A stretch of DNA of 42,500 bases from Prorocentrum cordatum (GCA_963575745.1 CAUYUJ010002058.1:300802-343301); one strand, 5' to 3'; positions 19,010 to 28,829 are shown, numbered from the stretch's first letter. The notes: generated from the letters alone by a model not told the origin. Numbers and translations are program-made.

Positions 19010-19315
19010 GTTGAGCCCTTTGAGGGCCTTTCGGAGATTTCCTGGTGCCTCTTGGGAGCCTCTTGGGGGCCTCGTGAGCCGCCTTGGGCTGCTCATGGCC
19101 CATCTGACGTCTTCGGAGGCAGTCTTGGGGGCCTATCTGGCTCGTGTTGGTGCCTTCTTGGAGCGCTTTGAGACCGTCTTGGGGCTTTCTTGGGAACTCT
19201 TGGGCGACCTGGAGTACTCTCGGGCCGACTTACGGCCGTCCTGGGGCCATTGGGCCATTCTTGGAGTCATCTTGGAGGCCTCTGGGGCTGTCTTGGGCGT
19301 TCGGAAACCCCAAAG
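19010..19315 (+). repeat. Family E CTTGGG array
   Basis: Degenerate units such as CTTGGGAGCCT, CTTGGGGGCCT and CTTGGAGCGCTTTGAG, ending in GTCTTGGGCGTTCGGAAACC, the conserved end motif of family E blocks. Confidence 0.85.
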
Positions 19316-19328
19316 GTGCATATAGGGG

Positions 19329-19518
19329 CACGAACAATTACATAAACATAAAAACTCGGAGGTCCGCGCGGATCTCTTGGATCCGCGATGGACCCCCTCC
19401 ATGGCGCGCGGAGCGCGCCAGGGGCGGTACTGGAGGCGCCGCCAGCGGGCTCCAGCGCCGATCCAAGAAATCCGTGCGGACCTATGATTTGTTATGTTTG
19501 TGTAATTGTTCGTTCCGC
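19329..19518 (+). mobile_element. Family C element, complete (copy C3)
   Basis: Terminal inverted repeats of about 45 bp: left CGAACAATTACATAAACATA then CTCGGAGGTCCGCGCGGAT, and right, reverse complemented, CGAACAATTACACAAACATA then ATAGGTCCGCACGGAT. The centre holds the GGCGCGCGGAGCGCGCC palindrome, a GGCGGTACTGGAGGCGCCGCC hairpin and CCAGCGCCGATCCAAGAAAT. It is ~190 bp with no coding capacity, and is the type copy for the family. Confidence 0.92.
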
Positions 19519-19534
19519 TGGCCTTGTTTCTTCG

Positions 19535-19745
19535 GGCTCTCCTGGAAGGCCTCTTGGGGCACTCTTGGCCACCTCGTGGGACAGCGTGGGGCCTCGTTGG
19601 GCCGTTTCAGGAAGCCCTTTGCCCGCTTGACGCCTTCGGAGGCTGTATTGGTCGTCTCCCTGGGCAGTCTCAGTGCGTTCTTGGAGCGTTTCGGCGCCGT
19701 CTTGCGGCCCCTAGGCCCTTGGGAACCTCTTGGGCAAGTACACCC
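19535..19745 (+). repeat. Family E CTTGGG array
   Basis: Units such as GGCCTCTTGGGG, CGTTGGGCC and CTTGGAGCGTTTCGG, ending at CTCTTGGGCAAG. Confidence 0.8.
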
Positions 19746-19794
19746 GAGAAAAACCCCAATCAGTGGATGGTTTGACATGGGATCGATCAAGAGA

Positions 19795-19995
19795 GCGATC
19801 AGGAGATCGGCCGGGAACCCGGGAGCCCGGAACCCACCAAAATCGGCCTGGAACCAATGACCAGGAACCTGGGAAAGCGGAACGGGGAACCCAGGAACCC
19901 AGCCGGCCACCAAAATCGGCGGGAAATGTTCGCCAAATCTGTCAATTTCCGTTAGGACCCCTTCAGTGCAAGCGCTGATTGGGGAATTTGGTGAT
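19795..19995 (+). mobile_element. Family G repeat, copy 2
   Basis: Matches 16015-16265 block for block, with an insertion or deletion among the GGGAACCC units. It is preceded by ATGGGATCGATCAAGAGAGC, a short relic of the GATCGAT-type sequence that precedes copy 1. Confidence 0.75.
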
Positions 19996-19999
19996 CCGT

Positions 20000-20440
20000 T
20001 TGGGTCTATTTGGGGCAATTTGGGGAGCCTCACGGGCTGTCTTGGAGCCATCTCGGAGGCCGTCTCGGGCCGTCTTAGGCGGCCGGAGTCCAGAACTGGC
20101 GAGACTGTTTCGATATTTGCTTTGACAATTCGGGCTCTCCTGGAGGGCCTCTTGGGGCCCTCTCCGATGCCACTTGGGCCGTCTTGGGAAGCTCTGTGGT
20201 GACGCCTTCGGAGGTCGTATTGGGCGCATCTTTGGTCATTCTTAGTGAGTTCTTGGAGCGTTTCAGAGCAGTCATGGGGCCATCCTGGGAGCCTCTTGGG
20301 CACTCTTGGAGTCCTCTTGGAGTCCTCTTGGAGTCCTATTGGGCCGATTTGGGGCCCTCTTTGGAACCTCATGGGTTGCCATGGAGCTATGTTGGAGGCC
20401 TCTTGGGCCGTCTTGGGCGGTCGGGAACCGGAAACAGGCG
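20000..20440 (+). repeat. Family E CTTGGG array
   Basis: Two sub-blocks are each closed by a spacer (GGCCGGAGTCCAGAACTGGC at 20080, GTCGGGAACCGGAAACAGGC at 20426). CTTGGAGTCCT is repeated at 20306-20338. Confidence 0.85.
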
Positions 20441-20494
20441 AGAATGCTTCAGTCTCGAACGCATCCAGAAAATATATATCGTGTGTTTCCTATC

Positions 20495-20958
20495 TGGGGG
20501 CATCTTTGGGGCCTCTTGGTGACATCCTGGGGCCTCGTGCGGGCCTCTTGAGGCCTCTCGGGCCGTCTTAAAGACCATTGGCCCATCTGACGCCTTCGGA
20601 GGCCGTCTTGGGGGCGTCTCTAGGCCGTCTCGGCGCCCTCTTGGATCGCTTTCGGGCCGTCTTGGGACCCTCTTGGAGGCCTCTTGGGCGATCTCGGGGT
20701 CCTCTCGGGCCGGCTTAGGACTCTCTTGGGGGCCTCTTGGGCTGTCTTTGAGCTATCTTGGAGGCCTCTGGAGACGTCTTGGGCGGTCGGGCACCCAAAC
20801 ATGCGAGACCAGCAGAATCTTCCAGCAACCGAAGACAAGCCAACATTTCTTCTCGCGTGCTCTCTTGGAGGGCCTCTCCGAGCGCTCTTGGGCGGTCTTG
20901 GGGGCCTCTTGGGCGCCTCTCGAGCGGCCTTGGGCCATCTTGATTTCATCGCGGCTGT
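20495..20958 (+). repeat. Family E CTTGGG array
   Basis: Same unit class; a spacer with CGGTCGGGCACCCAAACATG near 20785 divides two sub-blocks. Family B copy B1 begins directly after it. Confidence 0.85.
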
Positions 20959-20965
20959 CTTAGAA

Positions 20966-21120
20966 TCAGGAGGGGAAAAAACACACAGACACAATTAATC
21001 GTCGATTCCCAGGAACAGATTTGAAAATATGGGAAGTGGGGGGAAGACGAGTATCCAGAAAATATGGAAAATATTGGGAATCCTGGTATTTGTGTGTATT
21101 TATTTGTATGTCCCAGGGCC
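20966..21120 (+). mobile_element. Family B repeat (copy B1)
   Basis: This ~155-bp AT-rich unit is shared with four other sites (21993, 34203 inverted, 36553, 37575). Conserved blocks: TCAGGAGGGGAAAAAACACA, CAGACACAATTAATC, TATGGGAAGTGGGGGGAAGA, CCAGAAAATATGG and TTTGTGTGTATTTATTTGT. The ends are at best weakly inverted. Confidence 0.88.
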
Positions 21121-21992
21121 CCTTGATAGAAGCCGTCTTGGAGACTATCCTGGCCGTCTGGTGACCGAAAAGCGGCTGGAGAGCAAATTCATGCAGGGCG
21201 ATCTCAGAGGCACGCTGGCGAGGACGGGGTGGCGGCCTCAGAAGGACTAGAGGCACCTTCCCAATGCCGGACGAGCATTCTAAAACGCCCACTCCATGCA
21301 GGTGGTGGCGGACTAAACGCGTGTTGGCCATGATCACGTGTGATGGATGGCACGCGCTCGTCGTACCCTGTCAACATGCGTGTTGTCGTCTTGAAGGGCA
21401 GACGCGGCGACGTGTCGCCTGGCGGGGCAGACACGAGCGCAGCGCAGCAGCGAGCTCCGAGGGGAGGAGCCTTCTGACCTCGGTGGCGCGTGGCTCGACG
21501 TGTGGAACGGGGCGCGGCTGAGGCCAGCGGGGAGGTGGGAAGAGTCGAAGTGTCCTGGGCGGTGGCCAAAGCAGGCAGCACAGAGCACACAGCAACTCGC
21601 AGGGACGAAACTCGCTTCATGGAAGGAGAGTGCTTGCCAACTCTGCAGAGAGCTCCTGGGTAAGTTTCTATCCAGCTGGTTGCGGCAAGCCCCGCCACAG
21701 CCCCAGTGCAGCAGCGCAGCAGGATTGAGTTTCAGACCCGTTCTAGATCAGCGCCTTTTCCGAATGGGGGCGGTTCTTGAACACCATCTCCTTCTCCGCA
21801 GCCTCGTCATCCCCCTCTTCCTTCGTCTTGGCGGCTTCGTAGGTGCTTCTGAGGGGCCTCCCTGGGGGCATGCAGGGGGCCCGGCGGGGGTCTCGGAGTC
21901 ATTTTGGGCCACCAGGCTCTGCCGCAGGGGCTCCCCCGCAGGTGGCATAGAGCGCCGGGGAAATCGCTTTTCTTCTTGCGCTTCCCTACAAT
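21121..21992. other. Low-copy stretch, no gene called
   Basis: Overlapping frames on both strands, none with a recognisable domain. Contains family U copy 2 and a short family E-like segment at 21820-21910. Confidence 0.4.
21669..21723 (+). repeat. Family U ~55-bp conserved segment, copy 2
   Basis: Matches 18650-18715 closely (TATCCAGCTG, TGCGGCAAGCCCCGC, GCAGCAGCGCAGCAGGA) with a small block of substitutions in the middle. Confidence 0.65.
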
Positions 21993-22150
21993 TCAGGAGG
22001 GGAAGAATGGACACAGACACATGATCGTCGACTCCCCCAAATATAGGAAATCTGGGAAGTGGTGGGGTGGAAGACGGATATCTAGAAGATAAAAGAACAC
22101 ATGGGGATTCTTGAGATTTGTGTTTATTTGTTTGTAGGTCCCTGGGCCCC
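21993..22150 (+). mobile_element. Family B repeat (copy B2)
   Basis: TCAGGAGGGGAAGAATGGAC, ACAGACACATGATCGTCGAC and TTTGTGTTTATTTGTTTGTA follow the family order. It is more diverged than B1 and B4. Confidence 0.82.
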
Positions 22151-22924
22151 TTTAACAGTGGGGGCGCGCATCAAGAGCTGGACGCTTTTCTTCGGGGCAT
22201 CCCAGGTTTCCTCGCTCCGCGCGCTGCGCGGTGGCTTCCCGTGGCCGCTGAAGGAGATGCTGCGTTCAGGGTGCTCTGGGCTCCCCCCTGCTTGCATCTC
22301 GCGCCTGCGGGCTTCAGGCCTGGGCATCCTGCGGGGGCTTCTTGCGGCCGCGCCGGCACTGCATGCCCTCGTGCCCCGCCGTCCAGGGGGAGCTAGGTGG
22401 GAGGGAGAAGGTCAAGGACCGACACCACAGCGCTGATTCGCTTTGTTTGGGCCTCTGGTGTGTGTTTCGTTTCGTTGTTCGTGTTTGTTCAGGTTCGCTT
22501 TGCGTGTTTCATGTCATAGCCTCGTCTCGTTTAACAACGGTTGCGTTCTCAACGTGTGTTTCAAACGTCGGGCTTCTTTTCGCTCGTTCGTTTCAAGCGC
22601 CGCTTCGGTTCCACCCTCGCTGTTGGCTTAAGCACGATGGGAGCAACATAAGCCTCGGGGTGCTTTCCAGCAGCTGCGCCTCGCCGCGGGCGTTCCTGTG
22701 GCGCACGGATGGCCCTGAGCGGCCGCGTGAGGCCCGAGTGATGACACGAACGTCAGGCGGCCAGGACCCCCCAAGCGGTGTGGTGACCACCTCGTGCCGC
22801 GAGCCACTGGGCAAGTCGGGGTCACCGCCCGTTGTTGGGGCTGGGAGGTCCTTCTCCGGGTCGCCCTTGGGCGACCGGGGCCTCCGCGGGTCCCAGAGCG
22901 GGGGTTGGGGGGTTGCCGCACGGT
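22151..22924. other. GC-rich low-copy stretch
   Basis: Contains family W copy 2 (22651-22697). 22190-22400 is open in several frames with Ala/Arg/Pro-rich products. 22440-22620 has repeated TTCGTTTCG/GTTCG motifs. No gene called. Confidence 0.4.
22651..22697 (+). repeat. Family W conserved ~45-bp segment, copy 2
   Basis: GCCTCGGGGTGCTTTCC and GCTGCGCCTCGCCG match 11747-11795 with two single-base length differences. Confidence 0.55.
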
Positions 22925-23065
22925 CTCCAAGGGAGGAAAACCCACACGGACCTGACAATTGGCGTTTCCTAAACGGCCCTGGGCGTTTACGAAGCAGCCC
23001 TGCCCTGTTCGATTCCGTCCTTGCGCGCGTTTACTAGACGACTTCGCGCGTCGGGGTGGTTACCA
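22925..23065 (+). mobile_element. Family D repeat, copy 2
   Basis: TCCAAGGGAGGAAAACCCAC, GGCGTTTCCTAAACGGCCCT, CCCTGTTCGATT and ACGACTTCGCGCGTCGG align with 5842-5985. Confidence 0.7.
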
Positions 23066-23235
23066 TGGGGGTGGACTGCTTGACTTCTAGGTCTGTCACC
23101 GCACCGTTCTGCGACCTCCACAGCTGATTCGCTGCTCCGACCCGAGAGAGGGCGCGGGGAGGGCGGGGGATTCGCCAGGCGAGTGGTCGCGCTCAAGGAC
23201 TGCGACGGCGTGGTCAGCGCGCGGAGGGGACAGCA

Positions 23236-23311
23236 ACGCCGTCGACGGCGACGGCGACGACGACAATTTCGGCGGCGACGGCGACGGCGACGACGACGAC
23301 GAGAACGCCGA

Positions 23312-23364
<53 letters not shown>

Positions 23365-23374
23365 ACGGCGACGA

Positions 23375-23439
<65 letters not shown>

Positions 23440-23515
23440 ACTGTGTCGGCGTCGGCGACGTCGCCTCTGACGCCGGCGGCGGCGTTGGCGGCGGCGACGT
23501 CGACGGCGCGACAAC
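23236..23515 (+). repeat. GAC/GACGGC microsatellite, ~280 bp
   Basis: GACGAC, GACGCC and GACGGC hexamer blocks appear in succession, so the unit composition changes along the array. It gives poly-Arg frames. Confidence 0.96.
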
Positions 23516-23877
23516 GAGGGAGGCCGAGCTGCTCGCCTGCCTGCCTCGGGCCACGATCTGCGCCCCCCCTCTTGGATGCCCCCCTCGTGGACGCCCCCGA
23601 GTGCTGCTTCCAGCTTGCATGACCTTCTCAAACCTCCGCTGGCCACTGGCACCCGCACGTGACCTCCCTCTCAGCATCCTGCCGGCCTCGCTCTAAGAAA
23701 AGACATCTGCATCAGCCTAGAGACGTTCGGAGTTCCACGTGGAGTTCGGAGGTCGACGCTGGTGCTCAACGGAGTTCCGGAAATCTGTTCTTCTTCCGGG
23801 AAGCAGCCCGTTTATTATTTAGCGCGTTGAGTTCTATTCCGGGAATTTGTATTTGCCAGCCCTCGCCCATCTTCCAA

Positions 23878-23978
23878 GGGGCCCTTGGCGCGCTCCGCGT
23901 CTCAGGGATGGGGGTCCAGCGCCGATCCAAGAAATCCGCGCGGAGCTCCGAAAGTGTATGGTTATCCAGTTGTTTCTG
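23878..23978 (+). mobile_element. Family C right portion (copy C4)
   Basis: TTGGCGCGCTCCGCG, GGGGGTCCAGCGCCGATCCA and AAATCCGCGCGGAGCTCCG are the centre and right arm of family C. The left arm is missing. Confidence 0.75.
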
Positions 23979-23979
23979 T

Positions 23980-24600
23980 TGCTGGCCACCTTGCTCACCG
24001 CGCTCCTCCTACCACCTTGCTTGCGCCACCTCCCGGCTCTCCAGCCTGCACCGCTTCCTCCAGCCTCTCCGCATGCCAGTGGCACCCACACGAGGCGCGG
24101 CTCTCGCCTCACCATGCCTTAGCACCACACTCGGAGAGTCTCTCGGCTTGGGCAGATTATGTACGTGCTCCGAGTTCGCCGCGGGGAAGACCGTGATCCA
24201 GCAGGCCGTGTTCTTCGAAAGTGGCATGCCTTGGCTATCCGGTCCAGATTCCAACAGTGTTTGCCTTGGCTGCGCGTGTCCGCCCGTCGAGCCGAACTCA
24301 ATCCGCATCTGCCATGCGCGTTCGCATCGCCCGCAGAATGGCCTCGTCGTCCCCAGTGTTGCCCATAGGCCCTGGGCACGGTGCACTTTGGGTATGCCGT
24401 ACCCGTTTTGGTAGCTTTGCGCAGCGCAGTTGTGACGGTATCTTTCGAGCTGGGGTCGCATTGTTAACATCTTCGATCACAGAAATGTTGGGACGGGCTT
24501 GTCATGTGTATGCGTGCACCGTCGCATTCATTTTAATGCGTGCGCCACATCCGCCCTTTTTATTTCGAAGGTCTTAGGGCCGTGCCGCCGACCCCGAAGG
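23980..24600. other. Low-copy stretch with decayed-looking minus-strand frames
   Basis: The minus-strand frame 24298-24480 reads IEDVNNATPARKIPSQLRCA and ends MADAD-stop, then continues open as VRLDGRTRAAKANTVGIWTG-stop. A second minus frame (24009-24470, ATG start) is also open. Mixed composition and in-frame stops fit a worn gene or retroelement fragment, but I recognise no motif. Confidence 0.25.
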
Positions 24601-24654
24601 GGCGGGACGACGGTCACGGTCACGGCCACGACCACGACCACGACGGCGACGAGA

Positions 24655-25060
24655 AGGTGAGGATGCGAAAACACAGAACAACGAGATTAGCATCCATGAT
24701 TTTCGCCTCGTGGTGCCCCCTTGGAGATCCTCTTGGGGCTCTGTTTTCGACAGGAGTACGCCGCCTCCGCCCCTTGATGTTCATGTCATGTACGCTTCGA
24801 GCTTGCGCGGGTTCATTGGGTGGGGTCTGTTCCCTCCGGGTTTCTCCCCGAAGGATCTCGTTAGTTGCCATGGCTTGTTCGGGTGTTCGTCTTGGGCAGT
24901 CTCGGGAAGCTCTGCAGCTGTTGACTGGCCGCCGAACGACCCTGGTCAAGGAGGCCACTTGGATCTTGCGTGGGTCATTCTTGGTAGTCTCGAGCCATCT
25001 TGGGCCATCTGCAGACTGCTTTCTATCCTCTGGTGCGTCACGGTCGCTACCTGGGCCAAT
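24655..25060 (+). repeat. Family E related sequence, sense orientation, sparse
   Basis: Spacer GACGAGAAGG and an AT-richer segment are followed by CCCTTGGAGATCCTCTTGGG and later CTTGGTAGTCTCGAGCC. The units are sparse and diverged. Confidence 0.55.
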
Positions 25061-25159
25061 CCCCCCCCCATGGTAACGGCAAGGATCGTACGTATTGGGG
25101 GGGGGGGTTGGACGCCCCCGACCTGCTGGTGCTCGCGATCGCAGCGCATCCTCGCCCCG

Positions 25160-25520
25160 ACGTCTCGCCCCCGAGAGGCCCCACAGATCGGCCCCAGGAC
25201 CGCCCGAGAGGGGCCTCCAAGACTGTCCCCTGACGGCCCAAGGGCCCGAGAGGCCTCCAAGACGCCGAAGAGGGCCTTCAAGCCGACCCTCAAGCCCCCC
25301 AAGAGAGCCCAAAGGCGGCCCAGGGAACCCCCCGAAGAGGGCGTCCGCCGGCATCAGGCGGGCCAGGAGCGCCGTAGGACGGACAAAGAGGCATCCAAGG
25401 AGTCCCCACAGGTCCAAGAGAGGCCCGAGGACGCCCCCAAGAGGCCTCCAAGAGGCCCCCAGCAAGCTCCCAGGAGGCCTCAACAATGGCCCCAGGAGCT
25501 CCCAAGAGGCCTCCTCATCC
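25160..25520 (-). repeat. Family E array, antisense
   Basis: CCAAGAGGCC and CCCGAGAGGCC units are the reverse complement of the family E unit. Its sparse sense-strand neighbour lies directly upstream (to 25060), so orientation switches near 25.1 kb. Confidence 0.85.
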
Positions 25521-25559
25521 TTCTCCTCTTCTTTTTATACTACCTCCCTCTCCTCGTCC

Positions 25560-25725
25560 TCCTTGTTCGTCCCACGTGTTCCCCGAAGGGCTTCCATTAC
25601 GGTTGGGGCAACGCATTGCCCAATGGCGTGGCCAAATGTTGCCCAAATATTCGGCCACATAGGCGTATCTTAAACGGGAGGGGGCAGCAGTGATTTGCCG
25701 TAGGCGTCTTTGATCCGCCGCCTCA
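25560..25725 (+). repeat. Family X repeat, copy 1
   Basis: Shared with 26470-26635: GTTCCC(C/G), GGCCAAA, and CCGTAGGCGTCTT(T/C)GA. Both copies follow an antisense family E array and a TCC-rich stretch, at an offset of 910 bp. Confidence 0.65.
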
Positions 25726-25854
25726 TGTGCTTACCACAGGGGTGCACGGCATGCCGAATCTCTAAGTAGTGTTGGTCATTTACCAAAAAATTATCAGGGG
25801 CCTCCAGCCCAATGCGCCAGCCACCAGGAAAATTCGTGCTTCATTGGCCTCCCC

Positions 25855-26435
25855 CATGAGATGGCCCCACAATGGCCTCGAAGACAGGTGGTCTCCAAGA
25901 CGGCTCAGATGCCCCCAATAGAGACGAAGATGGCCCCAAAATGTCCCAAAAATTGCCAACATGGCCCTACGATGGGCCAAGATGGCCTCAAGGTGGCCCA
26001 AGACGGTCCAAGAGGCCCCCAAAAGCCTCCAAGACGGCTCCCGAGGCTTCCAAGAGGTCCTCCAGGAAGACCTGAAGAGGTCAAAACCACTATTTTGTCT
26101 TCGGTGTGTTTGGAGGAAGTTGGCATGTGCTTCTTTTTGGCCCTCCGACGGCCCAAGACGGCCTGAGAGGCCCCCAAGATCGCCGAAGAGGCTCCAACAT
26201 GGCCCCATGAACACTGAAGCGCTCCAAAGAAGGCCCCACATCGGTTCAGAGAGGCCCCCAAGACTGCTTCCGACGGCGTCGGTCAGGCCAACAACGCCCT
26301 AAGACGGCGGTCAAAGAGACTTCAAAGAAACCTCCAAAGGCCCCCAAGAGGTCCAAGGCGGCCCCAAAGTGACCTCCAAGAGGCCCCCGGGAAGCTCCCA
26401 GGAGGCCCCAAGAGAGGTTCCCACGAGGCCTCCTC
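25855..26435 (-). repeat. Family E array, antisense
   Basis: Reverse-complement units such as CCAAGACGGC and CAAGAGGCCCCCAAAAGCC. A spacer with AAAACCACTATTTTG at 26081-26095 resembles the AT-rich spacers of sense blocks. Confidence 0.85.
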
Positions 26436-26439
26436 CTCC

Positions 26440-26635
26440 TCCTCCTCCTTCTCATCGTCCCTCTCCTGATCCTCCCCAAGCGTTCCCGCCGACGATCTTC
26501 CAGAGTTGCTGGGGGGATACGTGGTCCGATAGTTTGGCCAAGCTCTCGCCAAACGTTTGGCGCGACGCAGGCGCTTCCCAAGAAGGCAGGGGGGCGGCGG
26601 TGATTCTCCGTAGGCGTCTTCGACAAGCAAACACT
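26440..26635 (+). repeat. Family X repeat, copy 2, with TCC tract
   Basis: A short TCC tract (26430-26453) leads into the family X sequence, ending TTCTCCGTAGGCGTCTTCGA as in copy 1. Confidence 0.65.
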
Positions 26636-26679
26636 TAGCCTGGCGACGAGCCCAAACCTATACAGTCACGTGTAGCGCA

Positions 26680-27790
26680 GGGCGCGGCCCTCTCGTCACA
26701 CATTGGGCGCCGCGGGACAGTGCGGATAAGGGGAGTTGCTGCGGAGCAAGCGTGCACAGACGCGATGAATCCCGTGTGGGGCACGATCTGCGTCAAGGGG
26801 GTGCCGAATGAGTTGGGTGCCCCCGCGCGAACATGCCAACTGGGGCCGCAGGTGGAGCTCCGTGTGCCGAAGTGGACGGGGGGGCGTTGGTGCCATAGGT
26901 GGAGCTCCTTACAGGGCATGATTCGCGTGACGGGTGTACCGAGATGGGCGGGGGGGCGATGTGAGAATTTTGCCTCTGGGGCTGTGGACGATGTGAGGGC
27001 CTTGCCTCTGGGGCTGTTGGTGGTGGTCCCTGTGGGACACGATCCGCGTGAGGGCGTGCCGAAAAAGGGGGGACGCTAAGCGAACCCTGTCTCTACAAGC
27101 CTCGTCAAAAATAAACAGAAGACGTCTGAATTCGGTGGTTGTGGGGTCAGCGCTACTCCAATGCTGACAGGATTTTAACTTCCATGTCTGGATATTTTTG
27201 ACGATGCTTGTAGGACCGTCGGTGGAACTCCCTGTGGGCACGCTCCGGTGGGTGCACATGCCAAATTCGGTTTTCGGGGCGCATGCGGGCGGTCCCACTG
27301 GGGGCTTCGGTGGAGCTCCCTATGGGGCCACGAAGCGCTGCACTGGGTAAGCGAAAATGCCAAATTAGATGTGTGGGACGCATGCGGGCGGTCCGACTGG
27401 GGGTTTCGGTGGATCTCCTTATGGGGCCACGAAACGCTGTACTGGGTGCGTGAAAATGTGTGAGAGATGTGCCGAAGCAGCTGGGGGATCGGGATGCGAA
27501 CCTTGTCTCTGGGGCCGTAGGTGGAAATCCCTGCGACCACGATCTGCGTGAGTATTGTGATGAAGTGAGCGGGGTGACGCGATGCGAAGCTTCCATCTGG
27601 TGCCGTGAGTGCACCTACCTGCGAGGCAGGACAATCCGCTTGAGTAGTGTTATGCCATGTGAATATTGTCTCTGGAACCGTAGGTAGAGCGCTCAGTGGC
27701 ACGATCCGTGTGAAGGACGTGGCGAAACAGTCGGGGGACGCTATTGGGATGTGTATGCCCATGATTGTTCAGGTGTTCCCATGTGGTGAT
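26680..27790 (+). repeat. Degenerate ~100-bp tandem repeat array
   Basis: GGCACGATC(T/C)GCGT-type motifs recur at about 26780, 26915, 27033, 27538, 27629 and 27700, with GGTGGAGCTCC and TTGTCTCTGGGGCCGTAGG-type segments between. Two adjacent units at 27281-27380 and 27380-27479 (GCATGCGGGCGGTCC) are 99 bp apart and very similar. The array is old and strongly diverged elsewhere. Frames in it are not conserved between units. Confidence 0.8.
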
Positions 27791-27860
27791 CTCAGTGGGA
27801 TGGTGTGCGTGTCCAACCCGTGACGATTATGACAGTGGTTTTGCCTGGGATAGATCATAA

Positions 27861-27881
27861 ACGCGCGCGAAGCGCGCGCGT
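27861..27881. repeat. Perfect CG-rich palindrome
   Basis: ACGCGCGCG and CGCGCGCGT arms flank a 3-base centre. Alternating CG favours Z-DNA or a hairpin. Confidence 0.8.
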
Positions 27882-27999
27882 GGTTCTAGTACAGATGCAC
27901 GTCTACACAAACGAATATTGAAACAAACAGTGAGTTCTGTCCGTAGCCTCTCTGGTGGAGTCGAGAAGCCTCTCTTGTTGCCTCTTGCGAGCGTCCCAG

Positions 28000-28105
28000 G
28001 GTCCCTCGGGTCCGTTGAAACAGAAGATACTCAGAACATCTCGGAGCCCTCTTGGGAAGTTGTTGACGCCCTTTTGGGCCGTCTAGGACGCGTCTAGGAC
28101 GCGCC
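28000..28105 (+). repeat. Short family E block
   Basis: CCCTCTTGGGAAG and CCTTTTGGGCCGTCTAGG units, then a GCTGAAACGGCAC spacer. Confidence 0.55.
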
Positions 28106-28558
28106 TTGAGGCTGAAACGGCACGCTGGGAGTCACAAGGGACACCGGGAACTGGTGGGATTAAGGAGGAGGGACCCCCCCCTCCCCCCCCGTCAAATGTC
28201 AAGTGTGGGTCCAGTGGGGGCGACTGTGAGGGTGAATTTCCCACGCCTGGAGACTGCAATGTCCCCAATTAGCCATATCCGAGCCAAAGATGTTTCTATA
28301 CTTGGGCGCAGCAGATGACAAGGCCGACGCAGGTGGCAAGGCCGATGGTATGCGTCGTGCCGTTTTTGAAGATCGACCTGCGTCTGGCGCACCGATGTGA
28401 CAGTCACTTCCTGCCATGAGCTTTCAGGCGATGGCAATGTCGATCACACCTTCAACTGCGACTACGAGATATTCAACCAGGCACTGCCGATCGTGTGGGG
28501 TGCCCTCCTTGCATTCTCGTCTTTGCCCTCGTCTGGCAGGCTCGAGTCTCCAGTCGAC

Positions 28559-28829
28559 TCATTCGTCCTTCCTCTTCCGCTTGGCTTGCGGCCCCCTCCC
28601 CTCGCCACATCGTGCCCACTCCCTTCTTGTACATACCGCTATCTTCCGCGCATCGTTAGAGAGGAATGCCCCCGCTCTGCAGACGAGACCTCGCAACTTC
28701 ATAGTCTTCTCATCCTCGAGGGGAGCCTCCACTGGGACGACGACGTCCCTTGGCACGATGGCCTCGGTGGTTTCTTCTCTGCCGAGCTACGGCATAGCAT
28801 GGAAGACGTTGCCAATGTCGTGCATCTGC
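28559..28829 (-). pseudogene. Coding-like minus-strand segment with one in-frame stop
   Basis: Read from 28829 the minus strand gives QMHDIGNVFHAMP, a TAG, then LGREETTEAIVPRDVVVPVE and a further ~50 residues with mixed composition, including NDARKIAVCTRREW. It ends in a basic stretch (QAKRKRKDE) and a TGA at 28556-28558. The plus strand is also open (28397-28900). The acidic and basic segments look protein-like, but there is no recognised family, and the internal stop suggests decay if it was ever coding. The basic tail could be a nuclear localisation signal, which is inference only. Confidence 0.22.

Noticed and set aside
20966-21120. Family B as introner-type introns
   Set aside because: Introners are known in dinoflagellates, but the left boundaries read TCAG|GAGGGG rather than GT or GC, and no flanking open frame joins across any copy.
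22101-22436. 111-codon plus-strand frame beginning MGILEICVYLFVGPW
   Set aside because: Its N-terminal part is the end of family B copy B2 and its remainder is open in several other frames; GC-rich composition explains it.
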